From Argentina anserina (taxonomy: Eukaryota > Streptophyta > Magnoliopsida > Rosales > Rosaceae), in contig NC_065878.1 in NCBI RefSeq assembly GCF_933775445.1, positions 18,984,395 to 19,048,394 of the forward strand: DNA of 64,000 nucleotides, in the 5' to 3' direction. The position numbers and the translations under genes are program-made. The notes below the pieces were generated by a model that saw nothing but the letters and a program-made list of their open reading frames with translations, was not told where the DNA came from and made no database searches. Positions 25,065 to 37,325 of the stretch are shown here, one piece after another (positions within the stretch are counted from its first letter, which is position 1; every line of letters begins with the position of its first letter).

Positions 25065-27731
25065 TCAGCTGGAAATTCTCCACATACCACTTCTATATCC
25101 AACAGACATCAGCACAAGCTCCCAAAGCATATTTGGGATGCTTAATGGGTTCACCTTTGACCCAGGAATTTCAGACCAGTTCACAGATATCTCACCCACA
25201 GGAATATGAAACCGTTTGCATAGGAAAACCAATTCTACATCAAAGCACCACCTGCAGACAATTGAAATCTCATCAGTCCCCAATAAAAGAGTACTATCTC
25301 AGAGATGCACAGAAGAACTTTATATACGGGTCATGAGACAACACAGAAAAACTGTTGCAAATGAAAATTTAAGTGTAGTTGCATCTAAGAGACGAAAACA
25401 AAAGGTTCAGCTATCTAAAGAGTAGTCACCTCTTCAAACGGATATTAGTGAAAAGTTTCCTTGCAGCAGACCTAGTGAACAACTTAAAACCACACTGCGA
25501 TGCATGAAGGATTCTATGTCAGCATTATATATTAGTAACTTTATCAAGATTCAGTTCACTGTTTATTGAAAAGAGGAACCGTAGTGACCACGAGCAATTT
25601 CCAAGCTGGAAGAAGAAATAATGCAAGGAAAAGACTAAGAAAATACCTGAGTATCACGAATTCCAGGACCAGCAGCCAGAAGAACCACAAGATGGAAACC
25701 TTTCATTAAGAAATTGCGGTACCACTTCCTCTGAAAACATGAAATGAATATAACTAAAGACATGTAAAGATAACAAGAGTGCAAATATAGCAGTGAGCAG
25801 AACTAACTGAAGCCAAGGCCTTCTCCTCGAGATGAGCACGGGAACCAAATGCAGCAATTGGGATATCAGATATTTTAGAATTTGAATTACTAGCAGGTGA
25901 GTCCCCACACATAAATTCTGCATGAATCTGGAATAAGAAAAAGAAGCTTCATTAGCATTTCCACAAGATATGATAAAGGATTGGAAAATTATGCAAGTGG
26001 CATTTCATTTGATTACAGCAGAGACAAACCTGTTTTTCAAGTTTTTCTACATCATTAACCTTTGTTGCTCCATCTGCATCCAGCATTAGAAGTAGTTCAC
26101 CCCTTGAATGAAGTATTCCCTGTTTTACAATGCTTTCACAGAAGTAAAAAGCTTCAATTAATTATTGTCATTCCATAAGGAAAAAAATAACAGTTCAATA
26201 TCACGAGTAAACATATAACAAAGAGTCAGAGACTGGTTTAGATTAGACTCACTTTTCTAATAGCTTCCCCCTTTCCATGATTTCTTCCAAGAGCAATAAA
26301 CCTCACATTGTCTACAGTGTATTTCTTTACAAATTCAAATGCTACTCTTTTAGTCCCGTCAACACTACCATCATCAACAATAAGCACCTGTCCGAAATGA
26401 ATATTTCCATAAGCGAAAGAAAGAAGCTCCAGGACAAAACAGGCCCAAACTAGCTCGTTAAGTTTTTCCCACTAGTAACTATGATATCTAAATTCTAAGA
26501 ACTTGATGGAGGTACTATCAAGGCAATTTCTTGCAAAGATTCTCACTCAACACGCCTTCTTTCTACAAGCTAGGGTGCTAGATAAAGGAAAACCTTGCTC
26601 CAACATTCATTTAAGAAAATTAAAGAACTGAAGGATATATGGGAGGGAATATAAATCACATCTGTCCAAGAAAATTCTGAAGATCTTTGAATGAAAGATT
26701 CAAGGAGGGTACCTCATAGGAAAATGATTTATCCTTGGCTGCACGTTGTTGTAGATAACTACAGAGCAAAGAAAATAAATATAATTATGAAGGCTCTAGC
26801 AAGCACTCATCCACGTTGAACAACAAATGAAAATGGTGCAATCATTAATTATCTGCATCACAGATTCCACAAGCCAACTCAAACTCTAGCAAACAAACTC
26901 AAAAAACAGTCCACGGTCATCCTTCTAGCCTCCTACCATGATACTACTCAATCAAAGACATCACACATTAGATCAACAATGAAACAACAGCATAACTAAA
27001 ACCATGATCCGCGAAGAAATCTTGCATCACAAGCATACAGCTATACCGCGCATTAAAACACAAACAGAAACAGATTTTTAAAAAAATGTATCTTTCTCCA
27101 GTTTTACTGTCTCATCAAACCTAATTCCAACAGTACAAAACCGAAATGCAAATAGTTGTGTTCTTCAACTTACTTCATTGTCTCCTCAAGCGCCAATGGA
27201 AGCCTGAGCTCTTCATTGAATGCAGGAATAATCAAAGACAGATACTTCTCCGCAGGATCGTAAATCGAGGGACATTCAACCTAAAACAACAAAATTGCTC
27301 CCACATCAAAACCAAACATTCAACGCAGTCATGTTGACTCACACTACAACACCAAAATTCACATGATCCTTAATCCAATTCCTGATTAACCACTACAAAC
27401 AAACCCTAATTTCCAGTAACTAAAAAATACAATCTTTAACAGTAAATAAACAAGAATTACAGTAATCTAGAGCTACCTGTTTCAACGACTTGGGGTCTTT
27501 GAAGATCGCCGGAGCTTCGACGTGCCTGAAAGACAATGAGGCGTGTCAGAAACAAGGTGTTATAGAGAAGAATCAAAAGACGAAAGAGAGATTCGGGGAG
27601 GGGGAAGTGTACGCGTTGTTGTGACGGCGGCGATGAGCTTCGAAGAAGACTACAGAGATGAAAGCTAGGGCTACGATGAGAATGAAGGCTAGTAGGAGCT
27701 CCACCATCGTCCATACGATTACGATCTCCAT
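25065..27731 (-). CDS. ALG5: Dolichyl-phosphate beta-glucosyltransferase (ALG5)
   Basis: ALG5 makes dolichyl-phosphate-glucose from UDP-glucose at the ER membrane, the donor for the three glucoses of the N-glycan precursor. Ten exons on the minus strand: 27731-27613, 27525-27477, 27280-27174, 26758-26713, 26387-26253, 26119-26030, 25927-25808, 25730-25647, 25494-25430 and 25251-25065. The total is 1002 nt, 333 residues, with all phases consistent. The N-terminus is a membrane anchor (MEIVIVWTMVELLLAFILIV). The GT2 domain follows: YLSLIIPAFNEELRLPLALE, VLIVDDGSVDGTKRVAFEFV (Asp112, Asp113), GRNHGKGEAIRKG and the nucleotide-sugar/metal motif LMLDADGATK (Asp166, Asp168). The C-terminus has RKWYRNFLMKGFHLVVLL, GPGIRDTQCGFKLFTRSAAR and WCFDVELVFLCKRF. 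A second in-frame Met, residue 9, could also start it. The gene runs divergently from the tRNA-Lys gene only 142 bp away. Confidence 0.97.
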
Positions 27732-27872
27732 AATTTCTCTGAGGAGACGACGATGGGTTTTGCTCCTTCTTTCTTCTTCCTGAGATACAAGGAGTCTTGA
27801 ACCAGCTGACTCATTTATTCTGTTACATAGGAACTACTATTAGTATGATCATTTGGTTTTATTGGTCAATAA

Positions 27873-27945
27873 GCCCGTCTAGCTCAGTTGGTAGAGCGCA
27901 AGGCTCTTAACCTTGTGGTCGAGGGTTCGAGCCCCTCGGTGGGCG
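27873..27945 (+). tRNA. tRNA-Lys (anticodon CTT)
   Basis: The 73-nt cloverleaf begins gcccgtctagctcagttggt. The A box is tagctcagttgg and the B box ggttcgagccc. The anticodon arm aaggctCTTaaccttg reads AAG codons. The acceptor stem pairs gcccgtc with ggtgggc using two G-U pairs, followed by discriminator G. The Pol III stop is the T-run just after (tttctttttt at 27946). There is no intron and no encoded CCA, as expected for a nuclear gene. Confidence 0.97.
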
Positions 27946-27959
27946 TTTCTTTTTTTACT

Positions 27960-29922
27960 TGTTCCTGTTGAGTTTGTAACACAACTCGACTGCAGTGGTT
28001 AAGATTTGTAAGAGTATCAAGTTTCGAGCGAAAAAAGTTCACCATACCCAGCCAAACTCTTACACTGCTTGAAACTAGATGCTATAGAGTATAGAGCCAT
28101 TCAGATCGTAACAGTGTTGTTGCAACTTGACATGAGAATCCCACTTGGGTGTACTCAAATTACTTATCTGGTTTGAATGTGAAGTACTATTACAGTGGAT
28201 TCCATGTTCTCTGTGTTAAGCTAGAAATCTGATCTAGGATTTGGCAGAGAAGCCCCAAAAGTTGGTGGTGTCCCCAATTCCCATTATTAACTGGACCATT
28301 AGTACTAGAGGGCGGGCACTTTGGTTAATGACAATCTTTCCTTCTTGTTTGTCCATCCCATTTTGGTGTTTGTATAGTTGTTATAACTTGTACCTCATAT
28401 CACTTCAGGTTGAGATCTACCAATATGAGGAAATCCAACCATTTGTGAGTCTTTGCTTAGCAGCAGACAGCACCTACCAAGAATTTAGAACTTGGTACTC
28501 TTCCTTCTGTAGATGACTGATTGCATGTGACACCATTCACACCATGATATCTTACGGTGGAACCGCCATGTTCTATACTCATTATGATTCTCACAAAAAT
28601 GTATCTAGTACTTATTACTCCCACTCATGTACATGATTTGTATTTTATAGAAAACTTCTATCAAAACCGGATTTTCTCATCGTTAGATTAGAGTTCATCG
28701 GCATCGTCAATGTGATATGCCGGAGAATTGTAGAATTTCTGGTACTTGTATACATAACATAAAGCAGTCTGCTATCTAATTTCCTGATTCAGTACTCAAC
28801 TTCGCATTACTCAAAGTTGAAGACAGATAAGTCCATGATTCTTTTCGAAGGAAAAAGTAGTTGGTGATGGGCCTTCATCTCCGGCCATGGCTATGATTAA
28901 AGCTACAGGAATTGAAAATCAATTCCACAGCTTAATATAAAGACCTGGGTTTTCTATTTTCCCCATCACTTTCCTGGACCAGAAAGCTTTTTGGAAGAAA
29001 AATGGCCCTTCCCCTTTCATGACTACTAGTCCTGCCCCAGTCTCTGCTTTTTCCATCATGCCAAATAGACATTTCACTAACCATGTATGCATCCTCATGA
29101 CTCATCACATTCACATCCATAGTTGATAGTTCCATAATACGGTTAAAGTTTTTTAATTTTTGCAGAAACCTTCTAAACAATTCTGCCATTATAATGTCTT
29201 TTTTTTTTTTTTGGGTCTGAATCCATTATAACATGTCATATGCAAATAAACTAATAGTAGACCTTGGGTCTAAACCAATGAGCAGGTTGTGGCTTCAATG
29301 TGTGTGTGATTCACGGGGGTTAAATCTTTGAACAATGTACTAAATAACAGTGACAGTATTAACCATATACATAATATAAGCAAATAAGGTACTGATGTTC
29401 ATGCAGATTCCTCCCCATTCTGGACTTGTTAACTTATAGAAGTGCAGTACAGAATAATATCACTTTTAATGCAGAAGTTCTTCCCTATAGTACATTAAAA
29501 GAGGGGTTTTTTTTAATGTGAATCTCAAGTACAAGCAGATTTATATAATGAAGTTCATGAACAATGTTGCAAAAACTCTGGCAAAGTTTGTCAGGCACTT
29601 ACTGAATTGCGCAGAAGCAGCATGTGTCATTTCTGCAGAAATGAGCAGAGAGCTGAACATAGCCATATAGGGAAGCTCAATTCCTCGCTGATAGAATTGC
29701 GAAAAAATTATTCATACTAAGTAAAAGTACACATTTTTAGATTCCGAGATATGCAATTTAAACCAAGATATTCTTCAACAAATAAACCAATTCCCCCATT
29801 ATAATGACAAGATATATTTAAAAAAAAAAAAGTCAACAACCCAATTAACAAATAAAAGGCCTAGCAGAAGATGATGATGATGTTGATATTGAACGAGGTG
29901 ATCAAAGATTAAAACTTTCTTT
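27960..29922. other. Intergenic, no reliable gene
   Basis: ORFs of 85-91 codons occur at 28241-28516 and 28932-29189 (minus), but neither matches a family I know and neither shows gene-like context. A short T-rich insertion with a possible 9-bp duplication lies at 29186-29231. Nothing else was recognised. Confidence 0.35.
29186..29231. mobile_element. Possible minimal poly(A) insertion (minus orientation)
   Basis: The 9-mer ccattataa is found at 29186-29194 and 29223-29231 around a long T run ending gggtctgaat. This resembles the other tiny poly(A) insertions in the window, but the duplication is shorter and could be chance. Confidence 0.35.
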
Positions 29923-30612
29923 CTAGTGAGCCATGGCTGTAGGAGGTTGTTGAAAGTTGATGCTTCTCTGGTTAGGCATGGCAAGCATAGCAGTGTGATC
30001 CAAGAAATCTTGAAGAGCCACTACAGACTGTAGAATTGTCCTAAGATCATCAGCATTTGAAAAACCCAACTTCCCAATTTGCCTAACTGCATATACATAA
30101 AAAGTAATGCACCCTTTCCTGAACTTAAACCTGGCCATCTCACAGCCACTGAACCCTCTGATAAGCTTCTTGTTCACTTCCCCGAGTGGAATTTCCGGCG
30201 GCCAAACACGGTCCACGGCGGCTTTCATGGCCTCATTTTCAAAAACAAAGAGTACTACTTTGGACTTCTTGGTGCCTAGGCCTAGTGTGAGGGTGTGCCA
30301 AGCATGGTGTGCTAGAATGGTGAAGTTCGTGGGCAGGAAAGCTGTGGTGGAAGGAAAAGGCAGCTTCTTGTTGTTGTTTTCTTTGATGTTTGGTGTGACT
30401 GAGAGGAGTTGTAGAAGCTCAAACGGCCTTGCACGGCGGATAGTGAAGGACTTTACTATGAATTGGCCGCCAAATCGGAGACCCTTTACGTCGGAGCTTG
30501 ACTTGAAGGAGAAATCTGATGCTGGTTTAGTGGTGGTTTGATCATCTTTGGGATTTTGGTGTTTGAGTTTTTGCTTCTTGTTCTTGTTCTTGTTCTCTTC
30601 TTTTTCTCCCAT
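29923..30612 (-). CDS. Conserved-looking plant protein, function unknown
   Basis: A single-exon gene of 229 residues read leftward. The start at 30612 has a strong caccATGGG context; the longer open frame to 30681 only adds a non-ATG beginning. The first ~35 residues are very Lys/Glu/Asn-rich (MGEKEENKNKNKKQK) and could act as a nuclear-localisation segment. The rest looks like a compact folded domain: VKGLRFGGQFIVKSFTIRRA, TTAFLPTNFTILAHHAWHTL, FENEAMKAAVDRVWPPEIPL, GCEMARFKFRKGCITFYVYA, then DDLRTILQSVVALQDFLDHT. I recall similar uncharacterised proteins in other eudicots but cannot name a domain or role. No signal peptide or transmembrane helix is apparent. Confidence 0.8.
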   Translation of the reverse strand: MGEKEENKNKNKKQKLKHQNPKDDQTTTKPASDFSFKSSSDVKGLRFGGQFIVKSFTIRRARPFELLQLLSVTPNIKENNNKKLPFPSTTAFLPTNFTILAHHAWHTLTLGLGTKKSKVVLFVFENEAMKAAVDRVWPPEIPLGEVNKKLIRGFSGCEMARFKFRKGCITFYVYAVRQIGKLGFSNADDLRTILQSVVALQDFLDHTAMLAMPNQRSINFQQPPTAMAH

Positions 30613-30689
30613 GGTGTGTGGGATTGACTGGTTTTGGTGGTTGCTTGGTGGGTTGTGATTTTGTGTGTGATAATAAACCAATGTAGAGC

Positions 30690-31700
30690 TTTTGATGGTA
30701 TTGTATTGTCTGCTTTATTTTTCTAATGATGGATTAGAGTAGAAAAGGTGGGTTAGCCATAAAAAAACATACTTGATAATCCTCTATTAATGAAGATTCC
30801 AGATTAAGTTTATAAAAGAAATTATATGTTCCAACCATATTTCTTTTCTGATACACCCCTCTACTCTTGAATTCAAGTAACATATATATTTGTTCAGTCA
30901 CTTCAGTGGTTGTACAAGAGACTAATGAATGAAGTAGTTGATGATGTTGCCCTTTCCTCCATCTCCTGATCTGTATATTACCATATATGTATGAGCACTG
31001 TGATGTACCAATTGGAGAATGTATGTATCCTCAAACTATATTACTTATCATTTTATGTGAACAATTGCTTACAGATCATGGCAAAATTAAAATTGTGTTG
31101 GGCCTTTAAGATATGATTTGGCTAACCACCATAGATGGTAAGGATTTTGGTGAGACACCAACCATATCTATATACATTATTCTTAGAAGGCTGAGCGAAG
31201 TATATCTGTTTCAATTTTATCAGAATTCACAAACATAAGCATGTGCAAACTAGAAAGATTTGGGTTTACAAATGATAATTTAACTAAACTCTCTAAGTTT
31301 GGTGCATAAGCTCAATGACAGAGGTTTTGGGACCACTTTGGAGAACCCTCCAATCATAATTACCCCCATTTGTTCAAGTTCATTCATCAAAAGCCTAATT
31401 ACATGTACTAATTTGGCTAATTATGAATGCTGTTAGGCTGTTAACTAACTATCATGGTTCAAAAGCTTGAACAGTGAGGGTAGGGACAAAAAACATGGTA
31501 AGCTAGCACCTTTTCTATGGAAACAAACATACGAATTTGAACTTAAAACCTCATATGAGTTTGTTTCTTATCATAGACGCAATAGCTATCTAACGCGGAA
31601 AATTATATAGTGAGTGTAAGATGTAGATAGATTGGTAAACAAATTTGTGGAAAATCATTAATAACATAGTAGGGCTCTACTAAGCCACTGTCCCCCTTGT
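30690..31700. other. Intergenic; upstream of the unknown-function gene
   Basis: AT-rich sequence without a recognisable gene. The first few hundred bases are the likely promoter of the gene at 29923-30612. Confidence 0.35.
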
Positions 31701-32312
31701 GTTATATGCTATGAAGCACGTACACGTGCTATGGACACCATATTGCGTATCCGTACCGACACGGACACGGACACGCTCGGACACGCGAACTGATTTTGGA
31801 CACAGTTCGGACACGCGAGTATTTGAATCCAACACGCACCAACTCATAATAAAAGTGAAAGTGTTTATGGTGAGATTCAAACCTTGGTCATCTAAGGAAC
31901 TCAACAACTCCTCAACCATTCCTACAGATTCAGTTTTTGTTATATTTATGCACACTTTAATATATATATATATAAGGAGAGTAACTCGTGATAAAAATAA
32001 GAATGCTTGTGGTGGGATTCGAACTTTGGTTATCGAATGTACTTATCAAGTCCTTAATCATTCTAACAAGTTATGTTTTCATCATTTAATGCACACTTTG
32101 ACATATATATACATCTAAAATTCTAAATACTTTCAAATTTATAAATTAATTTTTTTAATAAATATATATATTAAAAATAATATTTAATTAACGTGTCCAC
32201 CATGTGTCCGTGTCCAAAAAAATTTATATGTCGTGTCTACGTATCGAATCGTGTCCAATACGGATACTCGTGTCCGTGTCCGTGTCCGTGTCCGTGCTAC
32301 TTAGGTTATATG
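31701..32312. mobile_element. hAT-type MITE with GACACGG subterminal repeats
   Basis: The element spans 31709-32304. Exact 8-bp repeats gttatatg flank it at 31701-31708 and 32305-32312. The ends match in inverted form: ctatgaagcacg on the left, ctaagtagcacg as the reverse complement of the right. Both ends carry short arrays of gacacgg / ccgtgtc. The middle is AT-rich and non-coding. Confidence 0.88.
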
Positions 32313-34165
32313 ACTTTGGTACAGGAGAGGAAAAGATCTGAATTTGATCGAGACGACTTAACAGAAAGAAGTGTATACCAGTTGATTAATCTCTCCTATG
32401 AGTTTTTAAGATAGAAGAGACCATTTAACATGCTTTATAAAACTAATGTTGGATGTGGAGATAAGGTATGGTTGCATCATACCCTCATATAAAATGAATC
32501 TTGTGAGTTATGACAACCCAAAAGTCTTCTTCCACATTTAAAGTAGTTTCCTTCTAAAGCCAGCCTCTGTGTTTAATCAATTCATGGGAAACATATGGTA
32601 GAGGGGTCCTGAGAGGCCCAACTAAAAGCAATAACTACTGGAAGAGGGGGGAAGAGGGGCCTATTAAAATTTGAGAGGCTTCTGAAGTTATATATAAAGA
32701 GATAGCATTATAGCAATGCAAGTACATCATGTGTATAACAACATAAAATGAATGGGAGTCTCTGTCAATGTTCTGCATCAAGAAACCTGAGTGTGGTTGT
32801 ATAGAGCAGTAAGTAGATAAACTCAGAACAGCCTGCTGTATAGAGTAAATCAGAGGAAGACATATAACTGATATGAGTATAAAACAGATTAACAGGAAAT
32901 AGATCTCTAATTATTAACTGAATTACTTAATTTCTTTGTTCTCTTTACATTTACAATACCATCGATCACCTTAAAGGATCTTCCTATGCATGTAAAGAAG
33001 ACAAAATTAAACTAACCAAACTGTAAGTTAAGTTATTAGCAATTAGATATCTTTGTTGCCAAGTATTCGCAGTTTCGCACCTTCTTTACTTGATAACGGT
33101 CTAATGGATGACTGTGATTTTTTATTTGATTGGTTTTTTACCTTTTCTTTTCACAAAATAATTTTTGAGATGAGATGGAGAAGTGAGAAGGAGCTGGGAT
33201 AAAGCAGAGAGGAAAGGATTCTAGCCGATTATCGTTACCATCAAATTGATGGCAATAATAAAAGACTATCATTCTCATATACTGTATAAGAGTATGTTGT
33301 TGAATTGTAGAGGTTCTCAGCTCCAAGAAGTTGGAACCCATAAGTACCAGCTAGCTGCTACACACGACTATCCATCATCAATTTGTAGTAGAATACTTGA
33401 TTAAGTTTGATAGAGACTTGGCCAAGAGGCCCAAGAAGCTTTTTAAGCGTACACGGTATACACCGTCTTCAATGAATCAATCATAAGTATATTGTGTGCA
33501 AGTGAACAGTTTTGGTGTTCTTATCTCTTCTTAATTTCTTATCATAGACTTTGGGCTAACTGACATCTCAATATCTACTTATTTTCCTTATACAATCTTG
33601 TTAGTTATTACCAGCTAACTGATTCTTTAGCTTTAGGATGATAACAAAGTATAAACTGCACCTACTTCACTGTCATCGACTCATTGCCTTGATCCCAGCC
33701 ACGGAGCTTTTGATTGTTCCAGAATTCAGATATCTAAGATGATGTGATATCTCTCGCACTAGAAGTACTGTAGTGAAACATTTTTGGTATGCAAATCTAA
33801 TAATGTTAAAACTTGCATAATATCAGATCATGAGAGTAGTTCATGTTCTGCTTCCATAGTAAGTTTGCATTATGTTCCTAATACTATTAGCTAGATAATA
33901 ATTTATGGAATTGGACTTGTAAATTCGGAAGTGTCAGCTCAAAAATTATGATGCGTTTGCCAACTTTTAGTTGCAAAGTGATGAAATTATGGAAGTGCTT
34001 TCATTAATCAGTCCTTGTTCAATCATCTTGTACAGTAAGTCATAGCAAATTAGCAATGGCAGCATAGTCAGTTCAACACAGTACTTCCCCACAAAATTTG
34101 TAAAAGAAAAAAGTAATTACTACTATTTCAAAACCAGCGGATCTTCTTTCTCTGATCATCTTGGC
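32313..34165. other. Intergenic, no gene seen
   Basis: AT-rich sequence downstream of the GH17 gene (which reads toward it). No ORF above about 70 codons and no element ends that I can support. Confidence 0.35.
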
Positions 34166-34169
34166 TTCT

Positions 34170-35805
34170 TCAAGCATTGTATACACAAGCCCCGTGGCTG
34201 GGGTTCACGTTGGTGATTAGCCCACTTCCAGAGAAGTCGCAATTGAAGTTGTTGCGGCCATTGGCCTGATAGAAAGCATTCATCAGGTAAGACGCCTTAC
34301 CAACAATACCCTCGGAGGCGCAAACACCACCTGGTTGAACTGGCTTGCAGTCCACTCCCTTGCCACACACGTAATCAATGTTTGCCTGCAAAGCCGGAGC
34401 ACTTGCCCCAGGTTTTGCCACACACCACTTCTTGCCTCCAGCAGCAGCAGGTGTAGCTGGTTTTCCTCCCTTTCCTGGTTTGACTGGGTTAACTGGTTGA
34501 GCTGGTCCAGTTGTTCCAGGCAATGCACCTCCCTGAATAACACAACAAAGCCCAATTAAGCCCACGGCCCAAAATTCATCTTTATGCCCCAGCCAGTAAA
34601 ATTGGGTGTCGGCACATTTTGGTAGGGTCTGGAAGAATCTAATACATTATATGTTACAGTGAAACCCATGTGCCCTAATTATTTAACTTTTCTAAAAGCA
34701 CGAGATTCAGCAAATCTAACAATGAAGACAAACCAAAAGAAACAGAGCAATGGTAAAAAGGTGAAAATAAAAACTAGCGGCTAACCTGTTGGTTGCGCAA
34801 AACACCGGCATTGTAAACCGGAGAAAAGTCGGGCCTGAACAGCCCCCAGTTCTTCTCGGCGGAGGGGCCGGGCTTCTGGTTCTCATTGAACAAAGCGAAG
34901 ATGTAAGTCTCGAACTTCCTGTTAGGCATCAGGGGAGTTCCCTTACCGGAGTTCACGTGCTTGATCAAGTTGCCGTTGTAGTCCACGGCGTTCTGGACCG
35001 AGCATACCGGGTACTCACAAGCCGAAGGCCAGCCGGTCTCGGCGGCAACGAACTCGACGTCGGTGAACCCGAGGGCCTTGCAAGCGGAGTACACGGCATC
35101 CATCAAGTTGTCGAACATGTTGGTGTACATTTTCTTGGTGTACTGGTCGAGAATGCCCTTGTTTGGCCTGAACAAAGCGAAGTTCTCCTTCTCAGGCGAC
35201 CAGCCGAAGTAGGGGTAGGGGTTGAAAATGAAGGGGGACTTGGTCTCTCGGCAGAACTTGAGCTGGTCAAGCAATATCGGGATCACTTCGGGTCTGAAGC
35301 GGCCGGCGCTTGCCGGTTCAGACGAGAGCATGATACCGAGGGAGTGTGGGGTGGAGACCTTAATGTCTCTCATACCCGCTTGAACTAAAGCGGCGTAGAG
35401 CATCCTCATTGCGGGGACTAGTCCGTTTTTCTGAGCAGCGTCTCCCCAGTGAAGGATTTCGTTGCCCATGAGAATGTACTTGAACTTAGTAGCAGGGTGG
35501 AAGGGTTTGATGTGCTGATCGATATAACGCCTGGCGCCATCAAGTGACGTGAGGCCGGGGATCTCGCCGTTGGGGATGGTGATGGTTAAGGAGATACCGG
35601 TGTTGGCGAAGGCCTTGATGATGTCCGGGTTAACGTCGAAGATCTTGACGGAGTCAATGATGGTTTGGGTCTTGATGAAGTTGGCGACCTGGGCAGGAGG
35701 AGGGAGGTTGTCTGCGAGGGTGCCGTAGTTGACGCCGATGGAGTAGGCGGTGGTGGTGAGCTGGAAGAAGAGAAGGGAGAGGACGAGCTTGGTGGCTGCT
35801 GCCAT
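34170..35805 (-). CDS. GH17 glucan endo-1,3-beta-glucosidase with X8/CBM43 domain
   Basis: The enzyme cleaves beta-1,3-glucan (callose) in the cell wall or apoplast. Two exons, 35805-34786 and 34532-34170, join in phase 0 and give 460 residues. A signal peptide (MAAATKLVLSLLFFQLTTTA) precedes SIGVNYGTLADNLP, the usual start of mature GH17. The proton donor is Glu116 in ILMGNEILHWGD and the nucleophile Glu256 in FVAAETGWPSACEY; NWGLFRPDFSPVYN closes the barrel. A Pro/Gly/Lys linker (about 341-373) leads to an X8/CBM43 module (KKWCVAKPGA, NIDYVCGKGVDC, PGGVCASEG, NFNCDFSGSGLIT, GACVYNA) with its Cys pattern intact. There is no C-terminal hydrophobic GPI signal, so it should be freely secreted. 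The layout resembles the olive pollen glucanase Ole e 9. It is the first of three same-strand X8 genes in the window. Confidence 0.96.
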
Positions 35806-35851
35806 TGTTTTTTTTTTTCTGAGGTTGTGAGGATTGGAATGCGACTCTTCT

Positions 35852-35866
35852 GGTTAATATAGTGAG
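35852..35866 (-). promoter_or_regulatory. TATA-like box of the GH17-X8 gene
   Basis: Read leftward, ctatattaacc lies about 50 bp before the start codon, followed by a short leader. Spacing is plausible; transcription start is not known. Confidence 0.5.
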
Positions 35867-35869
35867 GAA

Positions 35870-36647
35870 AGGGCCAACATAATTTGTGGTTAATTTCTAA
35901 TTACAGCTCAATTCTGTTTGTTTTTACCCCTATCAGAAACTCTATCCTTTTATTACGGTAGTTTCTCTACTTCAGGTTTTGGTAACTGTCAACAGATCAA
36001 AACGTCTGCATCGGATAAAAATAGGGTAAATATTTCAGATCAAATCGTTGGTACTTGGTAGGGAATTAATCGATCTGGGTAAGATTTTGGAAGGAGTTAA
36101 CGTAGCATTTTGGCAACATGGGTAATTATAAAAACGCCAACTCATCTTGGGATTCGCTTGGGGACAAAACTAGCCGTTTTGCCTTCTATAATTCATGAGA
36201 GAGAGAGAGAGAGAGCGAGAGGCGTGATTCAGTCAGAAAAGAGTTTAGGGAGCTGGCTGGAAAGTTTAATCTTAATTGGAGACATAATGAAAGCTCTCGT
36301 TACTATTGTTAATGTATTGAAGAAGCATAAAGTAAACCGGCCAAGGCCAAGAAAAGATTATGCAATTACTTTATAATTGAAGAGAATTAAGAGTGATTGA
36401 AGTTGGTGGAGATTATTAGAGACATGGAAGAGAAGATTAGCTAATTAACTGTGGAATCTCTTAAACTATCATCTCGATTTCATAAACTTGATAGGGTGCT
36501 TGAAGGGTTGATGAAGAATTAGGGCTTAATTGAGAGAATTGATCGTAGCTAATAAAGGCCCCTAAAAAGATAGAATAAATTTCTTTTGAGACCGTTTCAC
36601 ATTATACTTTCTATATGTATAATATTATGACATAAGACGGTTTTTAA
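35870..36647. other. Upstream region of the GH17 gene
   Basis: No gene. A (ga)n microsatellite lies at about 36197-36222. An 88-codon ORF at 36110-36376 has no recognisable similarity. Confidence 0.35.
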
Positions 36648-37325
36648 CGAACTATTTGGGGTGTGTACGGTGCGGTGCAAGTTGGAGGTAAAATCTAATA
36701 ACTCACTTTAAACGGTTTGATTATTTTGCAAACCAGATCCTGTATTCCGTTTAGTCAAACCATTTATCCGGTAAACCACATTTCCAATGCAATTTCAGTG
36801 CGGTTTCGAATAAACCATTTGTTTCCATATATCAAATTGATAAATCAAAGCCATCAAGTCTCTAAATAATATATAAACTAAAATACTAATCACGTTTTGA
36901 AGACACAAATTTTTGAATAATAATGTTCATTAAGTCTTGAAATATACTACGAGATAAAAATAAAGGAGAGAAAAAAAATGAATTGGTAAAAAGAGATATA
37001 ATTTAGTCAATTTAGAATAGATCTTGGTAATCTTACGGCTTAGAAACTTAAAGATAAGTTTTTGTTACTATTAGTGTATTGATGTATTACTATATTATCA
37101 TGTTATTGTTAAATATATAATTAAAAAATTATTTATTTTAAACCGGTGTGGTTTGGTTTTATCCGGTTTGGAAAATGTGTAATACTAATCCAATTTATTT
37201 ATAAGCGGTTTGGTATTTTCACAATCATAATTTAGTCAACATAATGTTCCGTTATTCGGTTTAAACTGGTGCAATACGTTGCAGTACCATAATTTCGGTA
37301 ACAAATGCACACCCTCACAAACTAT
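36648..37325. mobile_element. hAT-type MITE with CGGTTTGG-like subterminal repeats
   Basis: The element spans 36656-37317. The near-identical 8-mers cgaactat (36648-36655) and caaactat (37318-37325) flank it. The left end ttggggtgtgtac is matched by the reverse complement of the right end, tgagggtgtgca. Both ends have aaacggtttg/accggtttgg-type repeats. Non-coding inside. Confidence 0.8.

Noticed and set aside
28932..29189. 85-codon minus-strand ORF
   Set aside because: No similarity that I recognise, no strong start context and no flanking exons.
30613..30681. Longer N-terminus for the unknown-function gene
   Set aside because: The frame there opens with a non-ATG codon; the ATG at 30612 has a far better context.
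34789..35388. 199-codon plus-strand ORF opposite the GH17 gene
   Set aside because: Shadow of the glucanase reading frame on the other strand.
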